Source: Sphingorhabdus contaminans (GTDB lineage Bacteria; Pseudomonadota; Alphaproteobacteria; Sphingomonadales; Sphingomonadaceae). Taken from it: a stretch of DNA of 64,000 nucleotides. The translations under genes were made by a program, and so were the position numbers. The stretch lies in the NCBI RefSeq assembly GCF_007280415.1, contig NZ_VKKU01000002.1:496001-560000 (forward strand), in the 5' to 3' direction. Each line of letters opens with the position of its first letter. The stretch's first letter is position 1. Below the pieces are notes generated by a model that was not told the origin of the DNA, ran no database searches, and was given only the letters and a program-made list of their open reading frames with translations. This document shows positions 1-9,160 of this stretch, in pieces.

Positions 1-395
1 TTCGGACCGATCACGAAACAGGTCTGGAAATAGAGCGTCGGGAAATGGGGATCGGTTTCATAGGCATTGCCCGCCAGGAACAATCCCTGGTCTTGGGCAA
101 TTTTGCCCATCGCTTCATATTCGGGACCATCGATTTCGAGCGCGGCACGATCGGCAAAATCGGGGATCGATATCCGGCCGGGATAGCTGGTCAGGACATA
201 TTCCGGCAAAACGGCAAGCCGGACGGGACTGCCGCCAAATTGCTCGATAAACACAGAGGCCGCGCGGATTTTGGGGCCGATCGATGCGATTGTCTCCATC
301 ATCATGGCGCGTGCCGCCGCGCGATCCGGCGCCTGCTCTACCGAACGCGCCGAAAGCTGCATTGCGACGGCGGCATAAGTCGGGGGGGTGTTCAC
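1..395 (-). CDS. Nitrilase superfamily carbon-nitrogen hydrolase (3' end cut by window)
   Basis: Only about the first 131 residues are in the window. The start fits nitrilase-superfamily enzymes: a YAAVAMQ strand near residues 7-13, then LPEYVLTSYP at 63-72, where E65 is the expected catalytic glutamate. The lysine and cysteine of the Glu-Lys-Cys triad would lie beyond the window. I chose GTG at 395-393 because GGAGAG sits just upstream; the nearby ATG at 400 is followed at once by a stop in its frame. It lies 37 nt downstream of the FAD oxidase gene on the same strand, so it is probably co-transcribed. Family members hydrolyse nitriles or amides, and which one applies cannot be told from this fragment. 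Confidence 0.85.
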   Translation of the reverse strand, partial: MNTPPTYAAVAMQLSARSVEQAPDRAAARAMMMETIASIGPKIRAASVFIEQFGGSPVRLAVLPEYVLTSYPGRISIPDFADRAALEIDGPEYEAMGKIAQDQGLFLAGNAYETDPHFPTLYFQTCFVIGP

Positions 396-432
396 ACCAT
401 CTGCTCTCCGTATCTGCGCAACGACAGCATCA

Positions 433-1989
433 CTATAATCCCAGTGCCCCGGGGTTCATCCGGTTTTCCGGGTCAAGCTGACGCTTCAGTCCACTGAGAA
501 GGGCACGTGCCGCAGGGTCCAGGCTATCCATATAGCGATAGGTTCGTGCAATCTGGAAATGCCCTGCCCCATGTTCAAAGAAGAGGTCGACCAAGCCCTT
601 TTTCAGCTTCCACATCAAGGCATGTGCAGCAGCGTTGTTCTCGCCCGGCGGCAGCTTGGACAAATGCGCGTCTTCCACCAGATGCTCTATCCAGGGGTTG
701 CGTGCATCCGGCCAGTAGATGCACGGTTCGATGATGGCGCCCGCGCCGCCGACGGCAGAGAACAGGGTTCCTGTATGGACACCCAAGGCATCCATTTCTT
801 CGCGGTGCTTATCGAAAAAGGCTTCAATGGCGTCGTAACATTCGACGGCACGGCTATGCGGTAACAGCCCGTGCACCGGTGCCCAGCGTTCGCCTTGCGG
901 ACCCAGCACGGAATTGGGCGCAACAAAGGGATTGGCGCGGACAATTTTCGGAATGGTATTGTCGGTCTCTGTTCCGCCATTTGCTTTTGCGATAGCACAG
1001 GCCTCGACCAGATCGGCGTCCGCCGATGGCTGATTGCGCCCCTCTGTCAGGATATGGAGCGAGAATTTGGCATCGCTGAGAAAGCTGCGTCCGGCCGCCA
1101 CGACCTTGACGCCTTCTTTCAACGCCTTGAAAACCGACCCCTGGGCTTTCATCATACCCACCAGTTGCTTGGCATCGGTTGCAAGGCTGTCGCGTTTCAT
1201 CCGGATCGCATTCAGCTTGGGATCAAAGCCGAAGCATTCTGTCGCCACGCCGGCACGCTCAATGGTGGCAAGCGCGGTCATGACTTCGGCATGGGTTTCG
1301 AAGAGAAAACTGGCATAGCCATGGGCCTTTGCCTCGGGGACAAGGCGGAGCGTTATTTCCGCCTTGATACCCAGAGCCCCGGTATCCCCACAGAAAAGTC
1401 CGGTCAGATCGGGGCCATAGGATCGAGCAAATTTGGCACCTGTATTGAGGATGGTCCCGTCAGCCAGCACCACATCCATCGAGACGCAGCTGTTGACGCC
1501 CATGCCATAGCGCGTTGAACCCCAGAAAATGCAATTCTGGCTCATCCCGCCACCCACGGTTGCGTAGAGTCCGGAAAGTGTGCCCCACATGGGCGTCCGC
1601 AAACCCAATGGCTTCAGCGCCTCATATAGTTTTGCCCAGGTACAGCCAGCTTCAACCGTCACCGTCATGTCGGCTTCGCTTATCGCGACGATACGGTCCA
1701 TCGCCGCAAGATCGAAAAGGACGGCGTTCGGGTGCGGGCTGGTAATGCCACCTGTGTAGCTCATCCCTCCACCACGCGGAATCGCCACCATGCCCGACGC
1801 AGCGACGGCGGCCATTGCGCGCGCAAGTTCCTGTTTGTTGTGCGGGCGCACGACCGCCAGCGGCTCGGCGCCGCGTTCGAAGACATCATGCGCATAAAAA
1901 TCGAGCGAGGCGGAATCGGTAAGCGTCTCGACACCACAGCCCAGCAGCGGTGCCAGATTGTTATGACCCAGAGTCGCAATTGATGCCAT
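433..1989 (-). CDS. FAD-linked oxidase/dehydrogenase, vanillyl-alcohol-oxidase / 4-cresol-dehydrogenase type
   Basis: This 518-residue flavoprotein has the PCMH-type FAD-binding domain in its N-terminal half: PRGGGMSYTGG at about 71-81, ATVGGGMSQNC at about 143-153 and GDTGALGI at about 201-208. The C-terminal NRMNPGALGL is the usual end of GlcD/VAO-type oxidases. Family members oxidise phenolic benzylic alcohols or methyl groups, or 2-hydroxy acids. Length and layout fit the phenol-oxidising branch better than GlcD, but the substrate is inferred only. The ATG at 1989 lies 2 nt after the MFS stop, so oxidase and carrier are almost certainly one transcript. A paralogue sits at 45198-46742. Confidence 0.85.
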   Translation of the reverse strand: MASIATLGHNNLAPLLGCGVETLTDSASLDFYAHDVFERGAEPLAVVRPHNKQELARAMAAVAASGMVAIPRGGGMSYTGGITSPHPNAVLFDLAAMDRIVAISEADMTVTVEAGCTWAKLYEALKPLGLRTPMWGTLSGLYATVGGGMSQNCIFWGSTRYGMGVNSCVSMDVVLADGTILNTGAKFARSYGPDLTGLFCGDTGALGIKAEITLRLVPEAKAHGYASFLFETHAEVMTALATIERAGVATECFGFDPKLNAIRMKRDSLATDAKQLVGMMKAQGSVFKALKEGVKVVAAGRSFLSDAKFSLHILTEGRNQPSADADLVEACAIAKANGGTETDNTIPKIVRANPFVAPNSVLGPQGERWAPVHGLLPHSRAVECYDAIEAFFDKHREEMDALGVHTGTLFSAVGGAGAIIEPCIYWPDARNPWIEHLVEDAHLSKLPPGENNAAAHALMWKLKKGLVDLFFEHGAGHFQIARTYRYMDSLDPAARALLSGLKRQLDPENRMNPGALGL

Positions 1990-1991
1990 GA

Positions 1992-3218
1992 TCAGGATCC
2001 TTTCTTGTCCGGATATGGTCCGAGCGCCAGCAGCAGTGCTCCACCCAACACAAAGAGAATCGAAGCTGCCAGCAATGCCGGATCATAGCTGCCCGATTGT
2101 ACCTTTATCGTGCCGTAAATCACGGGTGAAATTGCCGACATCAGACCAAAGGGCATATAGAGCATCCCGTAAATGCGCCCGAAATGGGCCATGCCGAAAT
2201 AGCGGGCCGCCAGAAATGCGATCAGGTCGCTTTCCGCCCCTGCCGCAAAACCGAGAAAGAATGCCGCCAGATTGATCATCATCAAATCACTGTCGGTACC
2301 CGTCAGCAAATAGCAGGCGATGGCTGGCAAACACAGGACCGGAAAGGCCACCAAAGGCCCCCAAAAACGGTCGAGCATGAAGCCGACACCGATACGACCG
2401 ACCAGCAGTCCGATACCGACGATGCCCATGATGCCGGCCGCAGCGTTGCGGTCGATCCCATGGTCGGCGACAATGCTGGGCATATGGATATGGGCCCCGC
2501 CATATGCCAGTGCGATGAGGAAAATCGAAAACCAGAGAAACCAGAACTGACGGGTACGCACCGCCTCACCAAAGGTCATACCGGCCAGGGTTCCGCTGGC
2601 TGTATTCAGTTCGGCGGGCCGTTCATGGGGAGCAGGCTCCCTGAAAAACAGCAGGGTGAAGGGCAGCGCCACGAGCAATGGCAGCAAGGCCACAATCGGA
2701 AACATCTCGCGCCAGCCAAATGAGTCGATTGCACCCACGGCAATCCTTGGAACGATCAAGGCGGCGGCACTGGTGCCCACAAGCATGATCCCCAGCGCAA
2801 GACCCCGCTGGCGCACAAACCACAAACTCAGTCCGCGGCTCCATGTGACCGGGGTCGACCCGATGCCGACAAGGCCCACGAGGAACCAGAGGAAATAGAA
2901 TCCGGCGAGTACCGGCGGCGTCAAGTATAGGGATGAGAATGCGAGGACAAAACCGACCAGCGACCAGATTGCAACCTTTCGCACGCCAAACCGGTCGGCA
3001 AACCATCCGAAAACCGGTGCCAGAAGCGAAGCCGTAATTCCGAAAATGGTAATTCCGACGCTGACCTGCTGAACATTCCAGCCAAATTCAGCCTCAAGCG
3101 GTTTAAACAAAAAACCCAATACATTGAAGGGCAGCGGGGACGCGCCGCACATCGTGCCCAAGAAACCCGCAAGCAGTACTTTCCAGCCTAAGCGGAATTC
3201 CGAACGTTGTTCCTGCAA
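1992..3218 (-). CDS. MFS transporter
   Basis: A 408-residue polytopic membrane protein with about twelve hydrophobic segments in two halves and the short cytoplasmic loop after TM2 (WFADRFGVRK) typical of the major facilitator superfamily. It resembles monocarboxylate or oxalate:formate antiporter-type MFS proteins, which in catabolic clusters import organic acids. The start is TTG at 3218, preceded by AAGGGG at a suitable distance; no better ATG is in frame. It is immediately upstream of the FAD oxidase (2 nt gap) and follows the TonB receptor gene on the same strand, so outer- and inner-membrane uptake are encoded side by side. The substrate is unknown. Confidence 0.85.
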   Translation of the reverse strand: MQEQRSEFRLGWKVLLAGFLGTMCGASPLPFNVLGFLFKPLEAEFGWNVQQVSVGITIFGITASLLAPVFGWFADRFGVRKVAIWSLVGFVLAFSSLYLTPPVLAGFYFLWFLVGLVGIGSTPVTWSRGLSLWFVRQRGLALGIMLVGTSAAALIVPRIAVGAIDSFGWREMFPIVALLPLLVALPFTLLFFREPAPHERPAELNTASGTLAGMTFGEAVRTRQFWFLWFSIFLIALAYGGAHIHMPSIVADHGIDRNAAAGIMGIVGIGLLVGRIGVGFMLDRFWGPLVAFPVLCLPAIACYLLTGTDSDLMMINLAAFFLGFAAGAESDLIAFLAARYFGMAHFGRIYGMLYMPFGLMSAISPVIYGTIKVQSGSYDPALLAASILFVLGGALLLALGPYPDKKGS

Positions 3219-3279
3219 AACGCATCCCCTTGCAAATCGGACTTTACGCTAGCGCAATCTTGTAGCGGCGCAAAGGATG

Positions 3280-3306
3280 AGGGCGAGTCCGGTACAAACT
3301 CGCCCT
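3280..3306 (-). terminator. Stem-loop downstream of the TonB receptor gene
   Basis: Nine-base perfect arms AGGGCGAGT / ACTCGCCCT around a 9-nt loop, starting 14 nt past the receptor stop codon. The T-run after it on the minus strand is poor, so it may be a weak terminator or an mRNA 3'-end stabiliser, allowing some read-through into the MFS gene. Confidence 0.5.
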
Positions 3307-3319
3307 GGTTGGTATGTGG

Positions 3320-5809
3320 TCAGAAGTTATAACGTGCCCGGATCATCCATTCCATTGGACGGTTCAGATAGGAATAGTTGGACAGAGCATTCTGGACGAA
3401 TGACTCGTTGAAGCAGTTTGAACATTCGACCGAAAAGGACATCGCATCCTCCGGTGCTTTCAGCGTCAGGCCGGCATTCACCAGCCAGTGCGCCGCGCTA
3501 TAAGAGCCAGCGATGAAGTCACCCGAAGTCAAATTGGCCGGGAAGGTTCCGTTGGTTCCCGTAACGCTTCCGGTACGTATGGTGACATTGCTGGTTCCGA
3601 CTTCACTTTCCGAAGCATAGCTCGCGTTGACAGACGGTGTCAGCGACCAACCACTTGCCCCCAGATCCAACTTGTAGCTGGCTCCCAAGGCGAAGGTCCA
3701 GTCGGGCGTACGCACGGGTTCGGCGATGGAGCCATCCGGCGCAACTATGCCCGCACCGCAGTTTGTGGTGCTCGGACCACCGGCGATGCGACCGGCCGCA
3801 AGTTCGGCCAGGCAAAGTGCCTGCTGGGCGGCGACGCTACGAACGCCAAAGGCATCGACCGCCGGTGCATTGCGGTCAATCTTATATTTGTCGTCCTGAT
3901 AACCACCGTTCAGGAACAGCCGCAGATTGTCGACCGGTTCCCAGGTAAGCTCCAGTTCGGCTCCCTTATTTTCATAGTCGGCAAAATTGCGGGTGATGAA
4001 TGCGAGGCTGCCATTTGCGCGAATAAAGGCGGACGGCGTCTGAAGATCCGTTGTATCCTGATAAAATAGCGTCAGGTTTGCACGGACCTTGCGATCAAAC
4101 AGGTCGGACTTGATCCCTGCCTCATAACTCCAGACCTTTTCCGGACCGAAAGGAAGCAGCTCATTCGTGGCCGTTCCGCGCGCATTCCAGCCACCCGATT
4201 TGAATCCGCGTGTCGCTGATACGAACAGCAGCATATCATCGCTGGGCTTGTAGTTGAGCGCGAATCGCGGCGTCCAAAGCTTTGTCCGCTGTGTCTCGGG
4301 AATCGTGACCGCTGCAGGCACGATGGGGGGATTGATGACCAGATTGATGTTGTTGAGGCAGGTCGCCTCAATACTACCATCGTTACAGGACGGGCGGTTG
4401 TCGGCAATGTTGAACGTCTTTTCTTCGTCCGTATAACGGATACCGGCGGTCAGCTTAAGCTGGTCGCTGATATTGTAGTCCAGTTGCAGATAACCGGCCC
4501 AGGCTTCGGTTTTATTCCGGATAGTGCGGTCGGCCAGCAACAAGGCTGCAGCAGGCGAGAGCGAAAATATATCCGCAAAATCGGTCGTATTGCGTTCGTT
4601 GATATAGAAGATGCCGCCAACATAATCGAGCGCACCGCTGCCGACGGAGCCCGACAGTTTCAGTTCCTGGGTAAACTGACGATGGCTGCCATCGTTCAGA
4701 ATAACAAAACCGCCACGGGTATAACCACGTACCGCCGGGAACGGGGTCGAGATGCTCGGACCACCGCGGCCGTCGAAAAAGTCGACCGCGAATTTCTGGG
4801 TCAGGTCGACTACACCGGTAATGAAATTGAGTGACGTATTTTCACCCAGTTCCAAGCCGAGGTTCGACGTGGCGATGGTGGTTTCGGTCCTGTTGCCATG
4901 GCCGAAATTTCCCTTGGGACCTTTGATGACCAGCGGCGCATAAGGGGACGGATTGACCGTCTTCGCATCTGCCAGACCGGTCGTTGCAAACCGGCCTTTG
5001 CAGTCGGTGGGGTTTAACGGATTGCATTCAAAGTTCAGGATATTTTCGGCATTGCTTACAATATAGGCGGCAGAACCGCGCCATGTCAGCTTGCTATCCC
5101 CGCCGATCTTGAATCCAAGGCGGAAACCGCCGCCATCATCGTCGTTGATATCCTGCCCGCGCATGACATTCCGGACATAGCCATCGTCATTCTGCAAGAA
5201 TCCGCTAATCTTTACGAGGAAGCTGTCCGCTATCGGCAAGTCGATGGACGCGCGAACCAGCCGCCGGTCGTACCGGCCATAACCAATTTCGGCAAACCCG
5301 CCCACTTCGGTCCCGGGATCGCGCATGATGACGCTTATGGCACCACCTGTGGTGTTGCGGCCGAATAAGGTTCCTTGCGGCCCACGCAACACTTCCACCC
5401 GTTCGACATCAAAGAAGGACAGGTTATTGGCATTCTGCCGCGACAGATAAATGTCATCGACATAGGTTCCGACAGCAGGATCAAATGTCGCAATCGATTC
5501 GGTATTCCCCAAACCGCGCAGATAATAGCCGTTTGCGGACCCAAGGCCTGTGTTGTTCATCGCAAACAGGTTCGGCACATATTGCGTCAGTTCCAGCGTG
5601 TTGCTGATCCCCTGCGCTTCCAATTGTTCCGAAGAAAATGCCGTGATGGCAATCGGCACATCCTGCACGCTTTCGCTGCGGCGCTGTGCGGTAACGATGA
5701 TTTCGTCGATACCGGACTGTTCTTCCGCTTCGCTGGTCTGGGCGAAGGCCGGGGTAGCCGACATGACAACCGCGATGGCTGTGGACGCAAATATAGAACG
5801 ACGAATCAT
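3320..5809 (-). CDS. TonB-dependent outer-membrane receptor
   Basis: An 829-residue receptor. It opens with a signal peptide (MIRRSIFASTAIAVV then ATPAFAQ), then a TonB-box-like DEIIVTAQRR and a plug domain (VPIAITAFSSEQL, then LRGPQGTLFGRNTTGGAIS), followed by a 22-strand-type beta barrel ending in an aromatic residue (RYNF). Such receptors import scarce, bulky or poorly diffusing substrates, and sphingomonads use them for aromatic and plant-derived compounds as well as iron chelates. I chose the ATG at 5809, preceded by GGAGGAG; the frame is open further upstream but that part lacks a signal peptide. A TTGTCCGGACAA palindrome lies 55 nt upstream of the start, so expression is probably tied to the cluster regulator. 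Confidence 0.93.
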   Translation of the reverse strand: MIRRSIFASTAIAVVMSATPAFAQTSEAEEQSGIDEIIVTAQRRSESVQDVPIAITAFSSEQLEAQGISNTLELTQYVPNLFAMNNTGLGSANGYYLRGLGNTESIATFDPAVGTYVDDIYLSRQNANNLSFFDVERVEVLRGPQGTLFGRNTTGGAISVIMRDPGTEVGGFAEIGYGRYDRRLVRASIDLPIADSFLVKISGFLQNDDGYVRNVMRGQDINDDDGGGFRLGFKIGGDSKLTWRGSAAYIVSNAENILNFECNPLNPTDCKGRFATTGLADAKTVNPSPYAPLVIKGPKGNFGHGNRTETTIATSNLGLELGENTSLNFITGVVDLTQKFAVDFFDGRGGPSISTPFPAVRGYTRGGFVILNDGSHRQFTQELKLSGSVGSGALDYVGGIFYINERNTTDFADIFSLSPAAALLLADRTIRNKTEAWAGYLQLDYNISDQLKLTAGIRYTDEEKTFNIADNRPSCNDGSIEATCLNNINLVINPPIVPAAVTIPETQRTKLWTPRFALNYKPSDDMLLFVSATRGFKSGGWNARGTATNELLPFGPEKVWSYEAGIKSDLFDRKVRANLTLFYQDTTDLQTPSAFIRANGSLAFITRNFADYENKGAELELTWEPVDNLRLFLNGGYQDDKYKIDRNAPAVDAFGVRSVAAQQALCLAELAAGRIAGGPSTTNCGAGIVAPDGSIAEPVRTPDWTFALGASYKLDLGASGWSLTPSVNASYASESEVGTSNVTIRTGSVTGTNGTFPANLTSGDFIAGSYSAAHWLVNAGLTLKAPEDAMSFSVECSNCFNESFVQNALSNYSYLNRPMEWMIRARYNF

Positions 5810-5863
5810 GCTTGTATCTCCTCCAGAACAAAGATTGGCTTGTTCATCCCTGCAATTTATAAT

Positions 5864-5875
5864 TTGTCCGGACAA
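5864..5875. promoter_or_regulatory. Operator-like palindrome TTGTCCGGACAA, copy 1
   Basis: Perfect 12-bp palindrome between the divergent TonB receptor (start 5809) and membrane-protein (start 5924) genes. Read on the minus strand it extends to AAAGTTGTCCGGACAAATT, identical over 19 bp to the copy at 6627-6638. The shape fits an operator for a GntR-family dimer. Confidence 0.7.
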
Positions 5876-5923
5876 CTTTGATGGAATAAAGCTTTCTGTC
5901 AAGAGGTGGATGGGAGATTTAAA

Positions 5924-6604
5924 ATGACGCTCTTGGATTATGCTTACCCGACACTGATTTTTGCGCACCTGTTGCTCTTCGTCTTATGGCTGGGGGCCGA
6001 TGTCGGCGTTTTCATCCTTGGCCAGCACTTTCGGAAGCGAAACATTTATTCTCTCGACCAGCGGATAGTTTTGTTAAAGTTGCTCGTTCTCGTGGACCTC
6101 GTACCGCGCACTGCCTGGGCACTTATGGTCCCGATATCGCTCTCGCTTTCCTATGCCGGTGGCTGGTGGGACTTGCCAATTTTGATAGTGATTTTTGCCT
6201 GGGTGATTGCCGCCATCTGGTTGTGGCTGATCTTTGACGCGCACGCGCATGACATGACTCCGAGAGCAAGCCTAAACAGAAAATGGGAGGGTTGGCTGCG
6301 CTATTTTCTGTGCGCCGGATATCTGTTTCTTGGGCTTGAATCCTTGCTTACAGCGCATCCGATCGCTGTCGGGTGGCTGGCCGCAAAGGCATTGATGTTC
6401 GGTCTGATCTTCGCCGCCGCCATCATGATTGATGTCGCCTTCAAACCGGTCGGGGGACAATTGGCTACCTTGCTGGCCGAAGGCTCAAACGACCAGACAG
6501 AACTGCCTTTGCTGAAGACAATGAACCGAACAAGGATCTGGGTTTGGTGTGTTTATCTGTTGCTGTTGGCCACTGCGTGGCTAGGCGTCGTTAAGCCATC
6601 GTGA
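5924..6604 (+). CDS. Uncharacterised integral membrane protein
   Basis: A 226-residue, highly hydrophobic protein with about six predicted membrane spans and a hydrophilic loop around HAHDMTPRASLNRK. I do not recognise a named family with confidence; it loosely resembles DUF2269/CopD-like small membrane proteins. The ATG at 5924 is preceded by GGGAG and starts the first helix neatly; an in-frame GTG at 5906 would add six residues. The gene is divergent from the TonB receptor and shares its intergenic palindrome. It is followed by a second palindrome before the CitE-like gene, so it is likely part of the same regulon. A role in uptake across the inner membrane is possible but not shown. Confidence 0.75.
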   Translation: MTLLDYAYPTLIFAHLLLFVLWLGADVGVFILGQHFRKRNIYSLDQRIVLLKLLVLVDLVPRTAWALMVPISLSLSYAGGWWDLPILIVIFAWVIAAIWLWLIFDAHAHDMTPRASLNRKWEGWLRYFLCAGYLFLGLESLLTAHPIAVGWLAAKALMFGLIFAAAIMIDVAFKPVGGQLATLLAEGSNDQTELPLLKTMNRTRIWVWCVYLLLLATAWLGVVKPS

Positions 6605-6626
6605 TTCAAAAACCGCTTGACTAAAG

Positions 6627-6638
6627 TTGTCCGGACAA
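6627..6638. promoter_or_regulatory. Operator-like palindrome TTGTCCGGACAA, copy 2
   Basis: Perfect palindrome within AAAGTTGTCCGGACAAATT, 14 nt upstream of the ATG of the CitE-like gene at 6652 and 22 nt after the previous stop. At this spacing a bound protein would overlap the promoter start region or the ribosome-binding site of the main degradative operon, which fits repression. Confidence 0.7.
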
Positions 6639-6651
6639 ATTTAGGGAAGAC

Positions 6652-7470
6652 ATGATTTCGTTTCAATCCATGCTGTTCGTCCCGGGCAACCGACCCGAAC
6701 GTTTTGCCAAAGCTCTGGCAAGCGGTGCTGATTGTGTATGCATAGACCTTGAGGATGCGGTTCCGGCGGCAGAAAAGGAAAGCGCGCGCAATGCCGCTCT
6801 GGCGGCTTCGGCGGATAGTCCGCGTTTTGCCATTCGCATAAACGCCTTGTCGACACGGGCCGGACTGGCCGACATACTGGCGCTTGCCGAAGGTGCCCAG
6901 CGTCCCGGACTGCTGTTCATACCCATGGTTGAGTCGCCGGCCGAAATCGCCATTGCCCGATCTGCGTTGGCGGACACATCCGTACATTTTGTACCGCTTA
7001 TCGAAACAGTGGCCGGATTGGAAAATGCTGGAGCCATCGCGGCCGAGCCGGGCGTTGTTGCTCTCATGCTGGGGGGCGGTGATCTGTCGGCGCAACTGGG
7101 CGTATCGTTGAGCTGGGAACCCCTGTTTCTTGCCCGCAGCCGGCTGGTGATGGCGGCAGCGTGTGCCGGCAAACAGGTTGTCGACGTCCCCTTTATCCAT
7201 ATGGACGACGAAGCTGGTCTGATTGCCGAATCGCAGCGGGCAAAGGCGCTCGGGTTTCATGCCAAGGCTGCGATCCATCCTGCCCAGATCGGGCCGATCC
7301 ATTCGGTGTTCCGTCCCACGGCAGAAGAAATTGCCGAAGCCGAAGAGGCCGAGGCTGCTTTCGCCGCCGCCAATGGCGCAGCGGTGCGATTCAAAGGAAA
7401 GATGCTGGAGACCCCAGTGATGGAGCGATATCGTCAAATATTAAAGTTGAAGGATAAACTGGATGCGTGA
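6652..7470 (+). CDS. HpcH/HpaI-CitE family C-C lyase (CoA-ester lyase-like)
   Basis: A 272-residue TIM-barrel protein of the citrate-lyase beta subunit type. VPGNRPERF near 10-18 and CIDLEDAVP near 30-38 are the hallmark N-terminal motifs, with acidic residues that help hold Mg2+. IPMVESP around residue 88 and AAIHPAQIGPI near the C-terminus are also typical. Relatives cleave or form 3-hydroxy-dicarboxyl-CoA esters such as malyl-CoA, beta-methylmalyl-CoA and citramalyl-CoA. It heads the rightward operon directly behind an operator palindrome and overlaps the following MaoC gene by 8 nt. The pairing suggests hydration of an enoyl-type CoA ester and then C-C cleavage, as in the mesaconyl-CoA / methylmalyl-CoA step; the actual substrate is unknown. 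Confidence 0.85.
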   Translation: MISFQSMLFVPGNRPERFAKALASGADCVCIDLEDAVPAAEKESARNAALAASADSPRFAIRINALSTRAGLADILALAEGAQRPGLLFIPMVESPAEIAIARSALADTSVHFVPLIETVAGLENAGAIAAEPGVVALMLGGGDLSAQLGVSLSWEPLFLARSRLVMAAACAGKQVVDVPFIHMDDEAGLIAESQRAKALGFHAKAAIHPAQIGPIHSVFRPTAEEIAEAEEAEAAFAAANGAAVRFKGKMLETPVMERYRQILKLKDKLDA

Positions 7471-7972
7471 TGGAGTTATCGAAGTAGGCCCGCAACGGTA
7501 CCGGGAAACCTATGGCCGCTATTTTGAAGAATTTCATGTAGGCGACATTTACGAGCATCGTCCCGGCAGGACCATTACCGAGGCCGACAACACTTGGTTC
7601 ACCCTGCTGACGATGAACCAACATCCGTCGCATTTCGATGTCGAGTTCGCAAAGCAAACCGAATTTGGCAAATGCCTTGTCGCCTCCCCGCTGACAGTCG
7701 CGATCATGACCGGCCAAAGCGTATCCGACGTCAGCCAGAAGGCGGTGGCGAATTTGGGCTGGAAGGAAATCCGCCTGCTGAAGCCCGTTTTTGTTGGCGA
7801 CACCCTTTACTCGGAATCCGAAGTCCTTGAAAAGCGGGAGAGCGAAAAACGGCCGCAGCAAGGCATTGTGACGATCGCCACCCGCGGAAAGAACCAGAGG
7901 GGCGAGGTCGTGTGTGACTTTACCCGGGTCATGCTCATCTGGAAAAAGGGCTTCGGCCCGATGGAATCATAA
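7463..7972 (+). CDS. MaoC-family enoyl-CoA hydratase/dehydratase
   Basis: A 169-residue hot-dog-fold protein. The segment EADNTWFTLLTMNQHPSHFD (about residues 38-57) carries the MaoC hydratase signature in which Asp and His activate water, and VASPLTVAIMTGQSV continues the central helix. Such enzymes hydrate mesaconyl-CoA or other enoyl-CoA esters. The gene overlaps the CitE-like gene upstream (ATG at 7463) and is 12 nt ahead of the acyl-CoA dehydrogenase. That places it in a dehydrogenation-hydration-cleavage sequence acting on a CoA thioester. Length is normal for the single-domain form. Confidence 0.85.
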   Translation: MRDGVIEVGPQRYRETYGRYFEEFHVGDIYEHRPGRTITEADNTWFTLLTMNQHPSHFDVEFAKQTEFGKCLVASPLTVAIMTGQSVSDVSQKAVANLGWKEIRLLKPVFVGDTLYSESEVLEKRESEKRPQQGIVTIATRGKNQRGEVVCDFTRVMLIWKKGFGPMES

Positions 7973-7984
7973 GGACGCGAACCG

Positions 7985-9160
7985 ATGGCCGAACCCAGTA
8001 CCGCCCGCCCGGCTCTTGACCCTTACGAGGAAGCCGCGCTTCTCGATGGTATCCAGAAATGGATCGACAAAGAGGTCAAGCCGGTCGTCTTGCATCACGA
8101 CCATAATGACATCTGGCCAGAAGAACTGGTGCAGCAAATGGCCGAAATGGGCTTGTTCGGCGCCACCATAGGCACCGAATATGGCGGCCTTGGCCTGCCT
8201 GCGCAGACCTATGCCAAGATTGTCATGATGATCAGTTCCTACTGGATGGCACTGACCGGCATTTTCAACTCGCACCTCATCATGGCCTGCGCCGTTGAAC
8301 GCTTTGGAACCCCTGACCAAAAGGCAAAATGGCTTCCCAAATTTGCGAGCGGTGAAATTCGCGGCGGCCTTGCGCTGACCGAACCCAATGCCGGAACAGA
8401 CCTGCAGGCCATCCGAACCGTCGCCGTCCGGGACGGGGATCATTACGTCCTCAACGGCACGAAAACCTGGATATCCAATTCGGTTAACGGCAGCTGTTTT
8501 GCGCTGATCGCCAAGACCGACCCCAAAGCGGAGCCCCGCTATAAAGGCATGAGCTTCTTCATCGCGCCCAAGATGGAGGGCATGTCCGTCGGGAAGAAGT
8601 TCGACAAATTGGGATACAAATCCATCGACAGCGCGGAACTGGTTCTGGAAGACTATCGCATCCCGGCTGAAAACCTGATCGGTGGTGTGGAAGGACAGGG
8701 TTTCTTTCAGGCAACGGGCGGATTGGAACTCGGGCGGATCAATGTCGCGGCGCGCGGTGTCGGTCTGGCTGAAGGCTCGCTACGCCTTGCAACCGAATAT
8801 GCCCAACTGCGCCAGACAATGGGTAAGCCGATTTCCGAGCATCAGGCTATCCAGTTAAAGATTGGCGAGATGGTCACCCGGGCGCAGGCTTCCCGCTTGC
8901 TCACCATCGAAGCTGCCAAGGCCTATGACCGTGGCGAACGGTGCGACATGGAGGCGGGAATGGCCAAATATTTCGCTTCGGAAAGCGCGGTCGCAAACAG
9001 CCAGGAAGCCATGCGCATTTATGGCGGATATAGCTATTCGAAAGAATATGATATCGAACGCTACTATCGCGACTCCATGCTGATGTGCATAGGGGAAGGC
9101 ACCAATGAAATGCAGCGCATCATCATTTCAAAACAGTGGGTGAAACGGAATCCGGCGTGA
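7985..9160 (+). CDS. Acyl-CoA dehydrogenase
   Basis: A 391-residue flavoprotein with the full ACAD architecture: N-terminal helical domain, a beta domain containing ALTEPNAGTDL (FAD/substrate contacts) and a C-terminal helical domain ending in the signature IYGGYSYSKEYDIERYYRDS, where the glutamate of the KEY segment is in the usual position for the catalytic base. It would introduce a double bond next to the thioester and pass electrons to ETF. It is co-directional and tightly packed with MaoC upstream, and its stop overlaps the GTG start of the first CoA transferase. Which acyl-CoA it takes cannot be told; the neighbours suggest a short branched or dicarboxylic acyl-CoA. Confidence 0.9.
   Translation: MAEPSTARPALDPYEEAALLDGIQKWIDKEVKPVVLHHDHNDIWPEELVQQMAEMGLFGATIGTEYGGLGLPAQTYAKIVMMISSYWMALTGIFNSHLIMACAVERFGTPDQKAKWLPKFASGEIRGGLALTEPNAGTDLQAIRTVAVRDGDHYVLNGTKTWISNSVNGSCFALIAKTDPKAEPRYKGMSFFIAPKMEGMSVGKKFDKLGYKSIDSAELVLEDYRIPAENLIGGVEGQGFFQATGGLELGRINVAARGVGLAEGSLRLATEYAQLRQTMGKPISEHQAIQLKIGEMVTRAQASRLLTIEAAKAYDRGERCDMEAGMAKYFASESAVANSQEAMRIYGGYSYSKEYDIERYYRDSMLMCIGEGTNEMQRIIISKQWVKRNPA

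Noticed and set aside
45-497. Open frame on the plus strand at the left edge
   Set aside because: It is antisense to the nitrilase-family and FAD-oxidase genes, whose protein motifs are clear.
2005-2016. TTGTCCGGATAT near the end of the MFS gene as an operator
   Set aside because: It lies inside codons of the MFS C-terminus, only one half of the palindrome is right, and it is not near a start that needs control.
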